From Nemertoderma westbladi (taxonomy: Eukaryota > Xenacoelomorpha > Nemertodermatida > Nemertodermatidae): a stretch of 51,289 nt of DNA. The notes under the pieces were generated by a model. The model was not told the DNA's origin. It did not search any database and was given only the letters and a program-made list of their open reading frames with translations. Of the stretch, positions 1 to 12,900 are shown piece after piece. The position numbers were made by a program, and so were the translations under genes. The stretch is taken from NCBI GenBank assembly GCA_032718475.1, contig JAUCBJ010006639.1, positions 1-51,289 of the forward strand, given 5' to 3'. Every line of letters starts with the position of its first letter. The first letter of the stretch is position 1.

Positions 1-1012
1 AAGAATATTGGGTGTCGGGGTTATTTCTCGTTATTCCAATATAATAATTCATCAACAAATATAATGAATAACCGATAACAAATAGCAGTACAGTATTGAC
101 AGATCAATCGGGCCAGTTGTTTTGAGTTAAGACAATCAATCAGTCATCAGGTGCGTTTGGTCAGCCACCAGGTCAGTTTTGTTTGATCATCAGTCAGTTA
201 AAGGATATATGTCCTTATAATTAAACCTCCTAGTGTTGAGCTAAAAAGCAGAAAGCATAAAACACTAAAAAGCCGTTCTTTCGTGGCTTTGAAAAACTCG
301 TGACTACTGCTCTATACGAGGATACCAACTCCCTTATTCCACGAAGCTCCCGTTCAACACAGAGAAAGAGCAGTGAGATAGGAAATTTTCAGTTAAGTAC
401 TCTGTGATAGGTCAACATCAAGGATAACTCAAATTCTATTGGGAGATACAAAACAAGGCTATGACGCAACCTCCCTAGGCTTGTTGGCCGATTAAACAGA
501 GCCCAGATGCCTGCGTACAGCAAATCAGCCAATAAGCTGGTAACTTGCACTATTTTTAGCTGTAGATCACTTTGAGAGTATTCTTAGCGACTGGGGGGGA
601 ACTGGCCAACAAGGCAAACGAATCAGTTATCCCACAAAAGCTTTTACACACACAAACACACACCCCACCACAATGAGTTTTTTAAAGGCTCAATTCTTGA
701 CAAGAACTACCCAGTCTAAAGACAGGTTCGTTATAAGTCAGCCATGGATATACATAGAGCAACAATATTATGCACAATAAGAGTAGCGGCCCTCGAAACA
801 AACAGCAATGCTATCAAAATTCTGCTATTAATGGTTGGTTAATAATTAATATTATATCGTTAATAATAAGTATTATTGGATTATAGAGTTTGAGTTTATA
901 AATTAAATATCTTTTATATATAATTTTATATTGATTAAAAAAGGTTTGCTGTTACTTCTAAGTTAAGTTGTAGGAGGGAAGTTAAAATGTCGTGAGGATA
1001 TTTAATCGGTAA
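1..1012. other. Intergenic, no gene recognised
   Basis: No open frame of note and no repeat family that I recognise. The stretch turns strongly AT-rich from about 830 onward, leading into the truncated receptor exon. Confidence 0.5.
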
Positions 1013-1360
1013 GTGTTAGTCTCAATAACTATGAAATCATTACTGATATTACTGATACTAACTGATGTTATTCTGGGGTTCAAGTATAATGGATATAAAC
1101 TAGTCGAACCAGATGGATCTAAATTTACTAGAGAATGTTTATTTAAAGAAGAAAGAAATAGTATTAGAGTAAAAGTTGATTTTATTATTAATAAACAAAG
1201 TGAATTAACTATTACTGATGTATTGGAATCAACGGTTATTGCTAAGGATGGTAAAGGTAAAAACATAGAAGTGTCGAGTAGAGTCCACGCCGATGGAGAT
1301 GACTGCTACAATAATATTATTATAATCAATTGTGATGGCTGGAGTACTAAATTATATTAA
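1013..1360 (+). pseudogene. Truncated first exon of a third Ig-receptor paralog
   Basis: The frame matches the first exon of genes A and B closely. The likely start is the ATG at 1031, which gives a signal peptide (MKSLLILLILTDVILG) like the other two copies. The N-terminal domain is nearer to gene B than to gene A (shared GYKLVEP and SKFTREC). The match stops just after the conserved Cys-Asp-Gly-Trp-Ser segment, where AT-rich sequence brings in a TAA at 1358-1360. The following Ig domain, the splice donor and all later exons are missing before gene A begins. It is most simply a broken duplicate. A short secreted product of about 109 residues is possible but unsupported. Confidence 0.65.
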
Positions 1361-2050
1361 TTAATTATGATATTAATTGATTCCGGCTTAGATTTAGATT
1401 AATTAATTTAATCCAATCAATAATATGATATTAATTAGTTCTAAAATTATAAATTACATATTTACTTTACAATTTTATAATTTATACTGATAAGTATTGT
1501 TTATTTTTGTTTATAAAATACTTACTGTTTGTGACTAATTTTACCGTTTTTATAATTTACCACTTTGAATGGGTGCGTTTGGTATCTGCATTTGTGTTTC
1601 ATTCTAAAATTTAACCTTGTCAATAAAATTATATGTATTAATTTATTAATAAAAAATATTAATTTATTAATAAAATTATAACAGAATGCCCTAATATTCT
1701 CCTGCAATCCTTACTAAGAATCTATTTAAAGTCAAACATCAGCTACTCCTGATTAACTCACTAGTACATAGGTTTGGGATCAGTTTCTAGTCTCACCTCA
1801 GTTCTTAATACTCAGTACAGTAAAAACATGCTCTGTAAACGTTTCGATCTCTTCAACCCCAATCCCATAGAACGCCTCTGTATTGAGTTTATCAGGCTGT
1901 GTTACTCCAAGCCGTTACAGTTCACAGTGCGCCACAACCGAATCCTGCAATATTTTAACCTGTAAATATTTTTAACTTTTTAACGTCACATCCAAGCCTG
2001 GTATTGTATGTATGTAGGAGGCCTCTATTCTCATGATATCTATTAGACTG
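1361..2050. other. Intergenic, AT-rich; weak ORF only
   Basis: The first half is AT-rich with many TTAATTAA-like words. A 63-codon open frame at 1774-1965 lies in a patch of more balanced composition, but it matches nothing I recognise, so I do not call it a gene. Confidence 0.4.
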
Positions 2051-2304
2051 TCTTTACCATTTCCGTAATTTCTTTACCATTTCAGTAATTTCTTTACCAT
2101 TTCCGTAATTTCTTTACCATTTCCGTAATTTCTTTACCATTTCCGTAATTTCTTTACCATTTCCGTAATTTCTTTACCATTTCCGTAATTTCTTTACCAT
2201 TTCCGTAATTTCTTTACCATTTCCGTAATTTCTTTACCATTTCCGTAATTTCTTTACCATTTCCGTAATTTCTTTACCATTTCCGTAATTTCTATACCAT
2301 TTCC
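2051..2304 (+). repeat. 20-bp tandem repeat (about 12.7 copies)
   Basis: The unit TCTTTACCATTTCCGTAATT is repeated head to tail with almost no change (one copy has TTCAG, the last has TCTATACC). It lies about 390 bp upstream of the gene A start codon. The high uniformity suggests recent expansion. Confidence 0.95.
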
Positions 2305-2531
2305 ATGTTATTTAAATTTTAATTTTGAGTCTTGGTGCTGCGTCTTATTTATTTTATTTGCCACGACCTAATTTTAATTTTATATTTTCAAGAATAAATA
2401 AGTAAATGCCAGCTCGTCTGCTCTGCGCATCTTCGTGAGTAATAATAATAATATATATAATTTTGTACAAATAATATAAAACCCATTGTAATAGGGCCTC
2501 CGCGTATATCCATTAATCCCTACGGTATAGG

Positions 2532-2539
2532 TATAAATA
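2532..2539 (+). promoter_or_regulatory. Candidate TATA box of gene A
   Basis: TATAAATA lies within GGTATAGGTATAAATATACC, about 155 bp upstream of the gene A ATG. In AT-rich DNA such matches are common, so this is only a candidate. Confidence 0.25.
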
Positions 2540-2694
2540 TACCCTACAACTATCTAACTATCTTTTAGACTCTCATCATGTTTAGTAGTCGGCCTACACA
2601 GTTCTAGGCATCATGTAGGGCCTACAGTATAATAAGATGAACTTTACAGATTGATTCATTATTTATTTTGAACAAGAAACATTGAGTTTACATC

Positions 2695-3550
2695 ATGAAA
2701 TTATATATAATAATATTACTAAGTCTAACTGATGTTAGTATGGGGATAAAGTATAATGGATATAAACTAGTCGAACAAGGTGGACCTCCGTTTACTAGAG
2801 AATGTTTAATTATAGAAGACAGAGACTCTATTGCAGTGAAAGTCGATTTTGTTATTGAAGAGGTTAGCGAATTAATAACGGAAAAGATTTCTGATGTACT
2901 GGAACTAACTGTTACTGCTACGGATGATAATGGTATCAGCACACGTGTGATAAATTCAGCAAACTCCAAAGGAGATGTTTGTCTCAACGGTGAGAATGAT
3001 ATGATGAATTGTGATGGTTGGACTACAACAAAATATATAAGTAGCAACACAGTCGGAGCTGCAGGAAGTATTACTGTTGGGTTGAATCCTCCTGTTATTG
3101 AATCTATACCGGAGGTATTGGCGATAGTAATACGATATTGGATTAAAGATGGTAGAGTAGTTGAACTCCAAAACAACCCGGCCATATCCGATCAGACAGC
3201 TTACCCACTTATAATACCTCTAACCCAATGTAAAGCTGATAATGATCCAAAGTGTAGCTGCGATGGTATACCGCTGAGTTGTACTTATATAGAAGGCAGT
3301 TCAGCTACATTAAACTGTAAGTTATCGGATTGGGTACCGGTACCGGTAGCTGGAAGTACATCAGGAGATTCTAGATGGAGTTGGTATAGTAACGGAGCTG
3401 CTATTGGTGGAGTCGTAACTGAACCAGGAGATACACTGAGTATAAATAGAGATCTAAGTCGTGGAGATAATGGGGCAGAGTTTACATGTAATGCCAGGAA
3501 TAGAGCTATAGAAGATGATAAATCCTGTACCAGTACGATCGAAGTTGAAT
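2695..3550 (+). CDS. Gene A exon 1: signal peptide, N-terminal domain, Ig 1
   Basis: It starts at an ATG followed by a hydrophobic signal peptide (MKLYIIILLSLTDVSMG). Residues of about 18-180 form an unassigned domain with Cys at ECL, DVC and NCDGW. A Cys-rich linker (CKADNDPKCSC) leads to an Ig domain with the B-strand Cys in LNC, Trp in RWSWY and the F-strand motif DNGAEFTC. The exon ends at 3550 before GTAAGT. Retaining the intron adds only about 18 residues before a stop at 3604-3606. The N-terminal half differs strongly from gene B, whereas the Ig part is nearly identical in DNA. Confidence 0.85.
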
Positions 3551-3878
3551 GTAAGTTTGAGATATCAATCCTACACCTTAAATACGTAACGGCCCATTCC
3601 AGGTAGAAAGAATATCGTAAGTTGATTTTTACGGTTTCGATAATTGATTAAAACAAATGAAAAATAAAGTCTCGGTGTTTTGCCTTTATTTTCGAAGCGT
3701 CTGGTAATACCAATACTTATTGCACGGTTATCAAGTTATGTATTTTCCCGTATATTATACCCGAGGGCGCAGCCCGAGGGTTTCCTGCCCGAGAGAAAAA
3801 CTACTTACAAGCCTACATGGAAAGAACCCAATGAGTTCCCGAATGGCCTGACAATTCGCGTCACTGGATTCCGTCCAC

Positions 3879-3909
<31 letters not shown>

Positions 3910-6900
3910 GATCCAGGCGTTGGAATAGGTGCCTGGCCGCATTGGGAGCGGGAATGCCTCGATGGAGGCTCTGGAGACGTGCGATTTCCCAGAGGACTGC
4001 ATTGGAGTCCTAGTCCCATCCACCCAGGGCCTCCAACACGAGAAGGGTGTATCCCACACCCGAATTGCGGCATTCCTCGAGGTGGGCGGTGAGTTTGCAT
4101 TCCTGGGCGATGGAGATGGCATGTCCAGGGGTACTAGCGGCTTGGGAAAGGGTTCGTGACTGGAGTGGGGAGATAACTGTGACATATAGTGCCACTACTA
4201 CTACTAGGATCGGCATGCTGCATTGCAGCTGCATTTTTAAGAATGCTGTGCCGGCTTGTCGACAAAATTGCGCCGCCACAACTCCCTATCACCCATGACA
4301 TTTGCTAGATCATCCGCATCTTCAAGGCCAGTGTCCTTTAAGATGCGTCTCAAGAAAGTCATGGGCTGTCCACTATGCTTATTCACTCCATGAGGCTGCC
4401 AAAGTACAAGATTATGCACTGGCTGGTCCTCACGGCGAAAGCAATGTCCTGCAAAGCGGAGGCGATTTTGTTCTAGTGTCAAGCTTGGGGGAACCAATGA
4501 GACACCTCCAATGTTATATAGTGTCTGGTTGGAGATGTGTGCATTGTACTTGACACAATGAACCCGGCGTAGCATTCTTGTGAATGTGCCATCCAGAGAT
4601 TTGGTGTCCTCAGCAGTTAGAGCCCAGCATGGACTCCCATAGAGGAGTACTGGAACTACTGCTGCTCTAAATAATCGGACCTTAAGTTTCCGATTAATTC
4701 TCGGTGACTTCCAAATCCTGGAAAGCCTATTCAAGGCTGCCCATGCCTTTCCCTTACATATTCGAAGGTCCTCACCTAACTTCCGGATCCATGATCCCAG
4801 GTAACAGAAGTCGTCCACATGCTCAAGCATACCATCCTTTGAGCTTATGCTCATCCGATCAGAGACTTGCTGAGGACTTTCAAAGTTAACTGTCAAACTT
4901 TTGGTCTTTCTGGAGTTAATAAAAAGACCAACACTAGAAGCAGCATGTTCTAATGAGCTGAGGAGCCGTTGGGCTCCCTCTAGTGATTCTGAGAGTACTC
5001 CTAAGTCATCAGCAAAGTCTAGATCAGTTAGGTACTTGGCAGGATTTCCTCGACTTCTGGAGCCAGTAGGTGGAGTTATCATCACCCCATCATCATTATG
5101 ATGATCTAAGGACATGCGTAGAACATAGTCAACCACAATTATGAACAAGAATGGTGCAAGTGTGTCTCCTTGGAGGACGCCCCATAACACTTCAAATGGT
5201 TCTGTGTCACCGTCAACAGTAGACACAAATGTTGTCGAACCATCGTATACTGATCTGATTGCTGCAATAATTTCATCAGGAATCCCATATAATGAAAGTA
5301 TGCTGAACATACGTGAGCGAGAGACTGAATTCCTTGAAGGCCTTGAAGAAGTCAACAAAGATATCAGCCAGATGCCTGTCTTTCTTTTTTGATAACTCTT
5401 CAATTATCCTTCTAAGTGCCAAAATGGGCTCCATGGTCCCACGACCTTTACGGAACCCATTCTGATTTCCACGGACGGAGCAGTCTCTCAATGGGATCCC
5501 TGATGCGATTTAATAGAATTCTATTGTATAGCTTTACAGCAATCGAGATCAATGAGATTCCTCGAAAAGAACCATAGAGTGATAGGTTGCCCTTTTTGGG
5601 AACTGGCACCAACTTATCCAACTTATACTATTTCTTGTGGTACTCTTGTTGTTCGGTACATGTCTACTATGATGGGATAGATGAGCTTTAAACATTCAGG
5701 TATTTTAAAAAGGGAGCTTCAGGGGGAACACCATCTACTCCACTGGCACGATTGGTCTTAATGCTCTTTGCAGCAGCCTTCACTTCTGCAAAGGAGATAT
5801 CGCCAATGGGAATATCTGTGAATACAGACTCAGACACTTTTACTTCTATAAAGTTTTCAGGCAATACCCTGTCATTATTGGGGAGCTTTTAAAAGTGGGC
5901 CTTCCAACCATTGAGGCGATCGGCTGGTGTTTCTGCCTTAACCTTGGTGATTTTTTGGCCTTTTCGACCAGTAAGCAAGTTGATCGATCTCCATGCCTGG
6001 GATGATTGCCTACTGTCGTCAGCATCATTGATGGCATCAACCTGTAGGTTTATTATCTGCTGTAGATTAGCAGAGTACTGCCTGTTCAGGGACCTAGATG
6101 CAGCCTTAACTGCATTCTTGGCCGCTGTAGTCTGTTTGAGTCGGGACTCATTCTGCGCCTTATATAGGTCATTTCGGCACTTCTGAATTTTGTTGTCAGT
6201 CCAGGGTGCCCTTTTCCTGTTTCGAGGGTATACAGGAACATTTTCTGCAGCTGCTAACTTAACTGCTTCTGTGAAGGCAGTATAGCTCTCGCAGTGATCT
6301 CCTGCCTCAGAGGCAAGAACCTCATACCTGTTGCTCAGCTGTAGTGTGAAGCTGGATCTCACACTTGGCTGTTGCAACAGAGTGGACCAGTCATGCCGCG
6401 GCAAGGCAGATTTCGTTGTTCTGCTAGCACGCAGACTAAGTCTTACCTTGGCCACAATAAAGCGGTGATCACTGGAGAAGGGTCGTTGTGTAAATGCATT
6501 ACAGTCTTGTATAGAGCTCATGTATGTATTTCCTACGAAACAGAATATGGTCTATCTGGGACTTGTGACCACTGGGTCCACTATGAGTCCATAGCTTTCC
6601 AGTTCGCTTCTTGAACTGGGTTCCAGCCGAAAACAATCCATTTCGAGAGATAAAATCCTGAAGATGGACGGAATTTCGGTTAACACTATCGCTATAGACC
6701 CAGGGCGATGTAGGTAATTGATGCAGACTTGCATTAAGTCTCCCAGGAATGTTAAGAATGCATGCTGATCCACTCCATCAGTAGCTGCTTGTAGATTGTG
6801 GTAGAAATTTTCCACCCCCTCTACAGGGGCAACACTAGTTGGAGAGTAGCACACAATCAGAACCACCGTAGGAAACTTCTTAGACAGTCTTCCAGAACAT

Positions 6901-9900
6901 GAAAAGTGGCAACGGATGATGCGGTTAGATATTTGGTCTATTTTGTCCAATGCTGCATGTGCAGTTGGATTCATCAATAGACCAATTCCACCATTGCCAC
7001 TATCATCTGCTGACGCGAGGGCGAGTCGCCAACCGCCTCCCATGTCCTTAATCAGAACCTCATCAGTCTGTCCAGTCTGCATTCGGTGCACTTGAACACC
7101 CACTGCGCTAAGAGAAAGCTTATCTGCCAAGGCAGTCAGCTCACCTTGTCGCATTGGGGACCCGAGTGTTAGGGTGTTTACTGAGGCAGGTCTAGTGACT
7201 TGCCTCAGATTCACCAATGGCTTTGTTTGACGGGGTGGAACATGAGAGTAGCCTCCAACTCCAGAATCCCTCTCCCCTCACGCCTGTGAGGCCAATTGTG
7301 TCCGGTAATTCCACTGGCCTCTAGTGGCCGGACCTCCGCATTACTAATCTAATCCATAGTGGGGGTTGGGGGGTGCTTTTTTGCCGAGGGGGCAAATACC
7401 ACACCCTGGTTTGCCATTCCACAGTGTGGGTGTCGCAGTGGAGTTAGATATGAGGCCCATCACCCATACCTACTCTGGCGCACATGACCCACCATTGGCT
7501 GTTGCAGCTCATCTGCTGGGTCATGCCCTGTACCCCTGCTGCCAGGTGCAGGTCGCAGTGAAGTGCACTCAGAGTGGACATGAGAACACTCTACTCCTGA
7601 CCAGCCATTGGTAGATCACCATCTGCCTGGCCAGGCCATATACCCCTGCAGCCAAGTATATGGGTCCTTAATCCAGGACCAAGGGCGTCCTTATCCCAGA
7701 ACGAAGGGGGTCATAGTTACAGGACCAGATTTGCCCTAGTAAGAGGGTCTATGCAGCTACAGGTGGCACCTCCTTTATGCTGCATGGAGGTGGCAAGATT
7801 TTTTGACCAATGACCTAGAATTCCTGACCTGACCTTAGAGACCTTAGTGACCTGACCTCCCCAATGTTACGTCACACTATATAAAATTATATGATTACTC
7901 TTATATTATTAGAACAATACATCTGGAATAAATTTGTCACCTATAAACTATAGATATAAACTAACATTAAAAATTACAGTAATACGAGTTTTTCAGACAT
8001 GCTCCCATGGGCACGACAGGTGGTCTGTCATGCTTGTAATGGCCATTATTGGTGACTTCGTGAGACATCAGCTACTGGGTGGGCAAAATAATAATAATGG
8101 GTGGGCAAAATAAGTGGCAAAAATATTTGTATTTAAAAAAAACGGAAATGTCAACATATATCAATTAGTTAATATTCTATTATTAAGTATCCGAAAGTTT
8201 CACACTTATGTTATATCATTATTAACATACTGCAGATATTAATAATTAATGTTCCATATTCCATATTCCAGACTTGCCGAATACTATAACCATTATCTCG
8301 GATTCGATTACAAACGAACGGATTACAAAGAAAAAAGATGAATCGTTGGTATTAAAATGTTCTGTTGATGGATTCAATGTGGATCCATCTTGGTCTTGGT
8401 ATGTTGATGGTATTAAAGATGTTACTGTTCCATCTTTATCAACATATAGAATAGACCCTTTACGCGCCGACGATGGAGGTGATTATAAGTGCGAGTTTAC
8501 CGGTCGTTACAACAACAGTGAGGAAGATAGTATTGAAAGTCCATCGATACCGGTAACTGTAGAATATTGTGATCTGAAACTGAAAGTTTCTGGTACTTAT
8601 TACACTCTAAACACTTCTAAACTAATCATAAAAAATATGACAGACCATAATGACCCAATAGAAGTAAAGTGGATTCCAGATAACTGCAATATATATGTTG
8701 GTTATATTTGGAGTGGCGACTTCGTAACTGGTGGAGATGAAGTTAGGAATATCGAAATAAATAGATCTTCAGGGAATTACACAACTACAGCCGAATATAG
8801 GTTTTATGATTCATCAACTATTACAGAGTCATTCACTATTGAGTTAATAGTTCAGTGTAAGTAACAATAAACTACTGTAAATATTACCCTCCATCACTGT
8901 TAGTAGAACAGGAGTCATTCACTATTGAGTTAATAGTTCAGTGTAAGTAACAATAAACTACTGTAAATATTACCCTATATGTATAATTCCATGTCAACGC
9001 TTCCACACAATATATTTACAATTTTCATTTTTTTATTTAATTTTCAATTTTCATTGATGGGATTGGCGTAAGTTACCCAACCCCCGTCTCGTTTTGTTAA
9101 AACTTAATGTTTTGTGCAACTTTGAGACGGTGAACTGAACTACACAACCCAGACCAGGCGTGTATAAGGATTCAATACAAACAAAACAAACAATACGAAC
9201 TTAGGTCATTAATTATGAATCATATTAATGATATAACGTACATCAATACGACCAGTAACGCAGTAACTGTTCCAGAATCTATAATAATAAGGGAATTGTT
9301 GTGGGGCGAGTGACGCGGTGAATCAAATATACAATGTAAATATGGAGAGCATTATCATATTGTCCCATTTACATTGTATATTCCAGAATCTGGCTACTTT
9401 AAGATTTTGCTGCTTGATTGCAACGTGATCAATGTCTAGATAAAATATCAAGCTCGCAATGTTATAATTTACCATTTCCTTATTCAGTCGTGTTTGGACT
9501 ATTGATAACTTCCCGACTCTGACACCAAGGTTCCACCTTGGTGTCATTGTTTGGTTGCATTGAATTCACATCTCCCACATAATAAATATAATTACAATAC
9601 AAACATTTTTTTTTTTAGACAAACCACATTGGATTCACAATGACACAGAGCGAACTGTTATAGCAGCTGTTGGGAATGTCGTTACTCTAACATGTACAAT
9701 GGAAAGTTATCCAGCTGTTATTGAATCGAGTGTTTATTGGGTTAGTCAAGCTGACGTAAATAAAAAGCTACCCGATGATGGTGATAAATATAGAACATCA
9801 GCTGAAGTTTTTAACTCTGATTATAAAAGTATAGCTTTTATAAGTCTAATGATATATAATGTAACGAGAGAAGATCTTAATCAAACCTACTTTGGGAGTG

Positions 9901-12900
9901 TTGGAAATGGTATCCCTAGCAGTAATACTGAGGTTGAATGTGACGTTAACTTAGATGCTGAAGGACCTCCACATATGCCGACTGGAGTTAAAGTAGAAGC
10001 TGTTGACTCATCTAGTGTAAAAGTTAGTTGGACACCAGGATTCAATGGTGGATCTACTCAATGGTTTAGAGTTGAGTACACAAACAGTAACGGAAATATT
10101 GTTACTATAACAATAGGAATTACATATGATTCTTACATAATCGTCCCAGAATTACCCAATGAACGTCATTATTTCTCTGTGGTGGCCTGTAATAAGATCG
10201 GTTGTCAGGATCCAACTCCTGTAATAGAAGGTGAACCAACAACAGGTATGTTAACTTTTATACAATCTTGGGTTGAACAAAGTATATTTTTTTTTGCATA
10301 ATAATAAAAAAAAACATACATTATTTAATTTGCTTGATATTGATTGGTCTGTCAAAAATGTATTTCGTTCAACTTAAGATTATATTCAAGAGACCGGATC
10401 ATGCTGAACATGGTTGCTTAAAATACGTTAGTATTACTTTATTTTATCATGTTACTCTTATAAATATAGAATAACCTGTCTGGTCTGTTTGTGACGGGAT
10501 CCAGGAAGGATCCCGGTTTATCCGGTTGTTTAGTTCACGCGTCCCCGCCGTGTGTATGAAAGGTAAAAAGAGTTCGTGTCGTTCGTCGTATATAATAATC
10601 GGTTGTACGGATATATAGATATAGGGTATATAGATATAGGTATATGGATAATGTTGTCGTATACGGAAGGCGGGATACGGTAATTAAAGTCCCGGTCCTT
10701 CCCTAGCTAAACTAACTAACCTAACTAGCACCAATATGATACTGAGATAACTGAACTAAAATGATTACTGCCAACTGGCTATATTGCACGGTTGGCCTTG
10801 TTACTCTACCTAATCGATGCCTTTCCCCCCTCTGATTGGTTGATACCCTTGTTGGCGCCCTTTGGAGTGTTCCCGTTCACTCCACCTGTTCTCTCTGGGT
10901 TAGGGGTTTGGCCCCTGACCCTCATTGTGTTTCTCCTTCCCATTTTGTTGGGGTGACACGAGTTGGTGATTACCCAATCTCGTGGCCCCCAATATTGCTT
11001 ATCGGCTTAACTTTTATGGGGTGTTAGTGGGATTGAATAAGCTAACACTCCCCCCCATGCTATCTTCCCGGTGAGGAGATAGCATCCACCTTAAGTGCGC
11101 TACAATCCCGCTGGATCCCGATCTAGTATCGGGTGTGGGGTGGAATTCTTTTTCTCGGAGCCGGCTTTCCAGGCCGCTCCCTATGGGTATGATAACGCTA
11201 CCCTGTATGCCTGGCGTCCCATGTCGGGCCGATCGCGCTCACCTCTCACGCGACTTTTGTTTCCCCAACACTTTCGCCCTATCTCTTCTCCACTCTCACC
11301 CTAACTCTCTCATACCCTCGGACCTCCTCGTCCCTCACTCAGCCTCTTATTCTCCCCCCCCACACTAGAATTGCGTCCGCACTCTCTCCGCACTTCGCAC
11401 CATTACTCCGTCCCTCAACCCCACTTCGACTACCTCATCCCTTCTGACGAATCTCCCCCCCCCTCTTGTGCCGTCGCACTCAAGAAGTGTGAAATCGTCT
11501 GGTGTCTCGTCCATAGTGCCATAGTCAGTTATCCCCCCAGTCCCAGTAGCTAATTGAGAAAGGTTGCATGACTATAGTACTTACTCCGAACGTATATTTT
11601 ATTGCTAAACTACTGATCACTACGTACGTACATATAATTGCACTTATTTTAATTATTTGCATCAGCTCAGTTTGTACTTAATAGTTCGTACGTCCCGCGC
11701 GGCGCCTTCCAGGCGTACCACGTCCAAGTCTCAGTTTCTCTCCCCCGGCCCTGGGAACCTATCTGTTCCTCTGGGGATAGTTCCCCCTGGCATCCTCTTC
11801 CCTGGGTCGTTTCTTGGTTACCACCGCTCCTCTGGGATCCGCTTTCTGCTTTCGGACTTTCGCCGCCACCTCCCTGCTGATTCCGGTTGTTGGCTCCTTG
11901 GGCGCTGGTGTTATTAGTGCCCGATATAGCTTCGCCGGTGGCCCCTCAGAGTGGCCCTGTTGTCTCCCTCTGGTGGCGTCCCATAGGATCATCTTCATTG
12001 CTCGCGGCACGTGCTCCGCCAAGAAATCCCTAAACTCCCCTCGGTTCTGTGGCGTCCACCTGTCCAAATATCTTTGTGTGTTCATCACTCCGGCATACGA
12101 CGCCGCCGTTGCTACCTCTTGATAGGTAAACGGTAGCTTCCGCTTTATGATTTCCATGTGAGCCTCCTGATTGATAAGGAAGAAACCCCACTTGAACTCC
12201 TGGGCCTTCATGCGCTGGCGCGTCATAGCCCCGACGTCGGCCCACTCCTCGAATCTCCTGAACTTCTCTTCGTCCTCCATCCAGTCGCATTGGCGTCCGT
12301 AGTGTCCCCGAAAGTTGCACTTCGGACATCGGTTATGCAACCGTGGACACGCCCCCATCCTGTGGCTCAGCTCTCGGCAGTAGAGACAAAAGGTTCCCTT
12401 TTGGAACCGGTACAAGCAGCTCCTTTCCTGGTGGGTCTGCCTGCCACAGTAGTCGCAGCCGAGTACCAATGTCTCCCGCCCCACGTCGTCCTTCGTCCCA
12501 AGCGATCTCCGCGGTCTGTGGAGTCGCTGGTAGGCAAACTTCTCCACGTTGGTGTCTCTGTCTACGTCGATCTCTCCGCCCCTCTCGGGCATCGTCTCCC
12601 CGAATACTATCCGTGGTGCCGTCCCCGGTTGCTCGCCCAACCTGATGGTGCTCCCCGCGAAATCCATCGCCGGCCCCTCGTGCACCCAGGTCCGCTTGTC
12701 GGATCTGTTCCAGAAGGCCCTCGCCCCACTGGCCGTCACCACCCTTCCGCCAACCCAGTCCGTGTCCGAGTGGCCTATCCTCTCGATGGGCGGCATCTCT
12801 CCGAACTCGTCGTCGTCCTCCTCCTCCTCTGGCAGTGGCTCCAACCCCGGTATCCCGATGGATCCACTATGTCCCTTCCCGCCTTGGCTCTCGCCCGTAG

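Larger units (their letters stand above)
3551..8271 (+). other. Intron 1 of gene A
   Basis: Bounded by GTAAGT and CCAG, phase 1. It holds a retroelement C-terminal fragment with a poly-G run, then an antisense LINE, then about 400 bp of AT-rich sequence without a recognised feature (7870-8271). Confidence 0.8.

Noticed and set aside
1774-1965. 63-codon frame between the orphan exon and gene A
   Set aside because: Composition is somewhat gene-like, but no motif, no signal and no homologous stretch near gene B; insufficient support.
3680-3928. Frames reading through poly-G as poly-Gly or poly-Pro
   Set aside because: Homopolymer artefacts with no conserved flanks.
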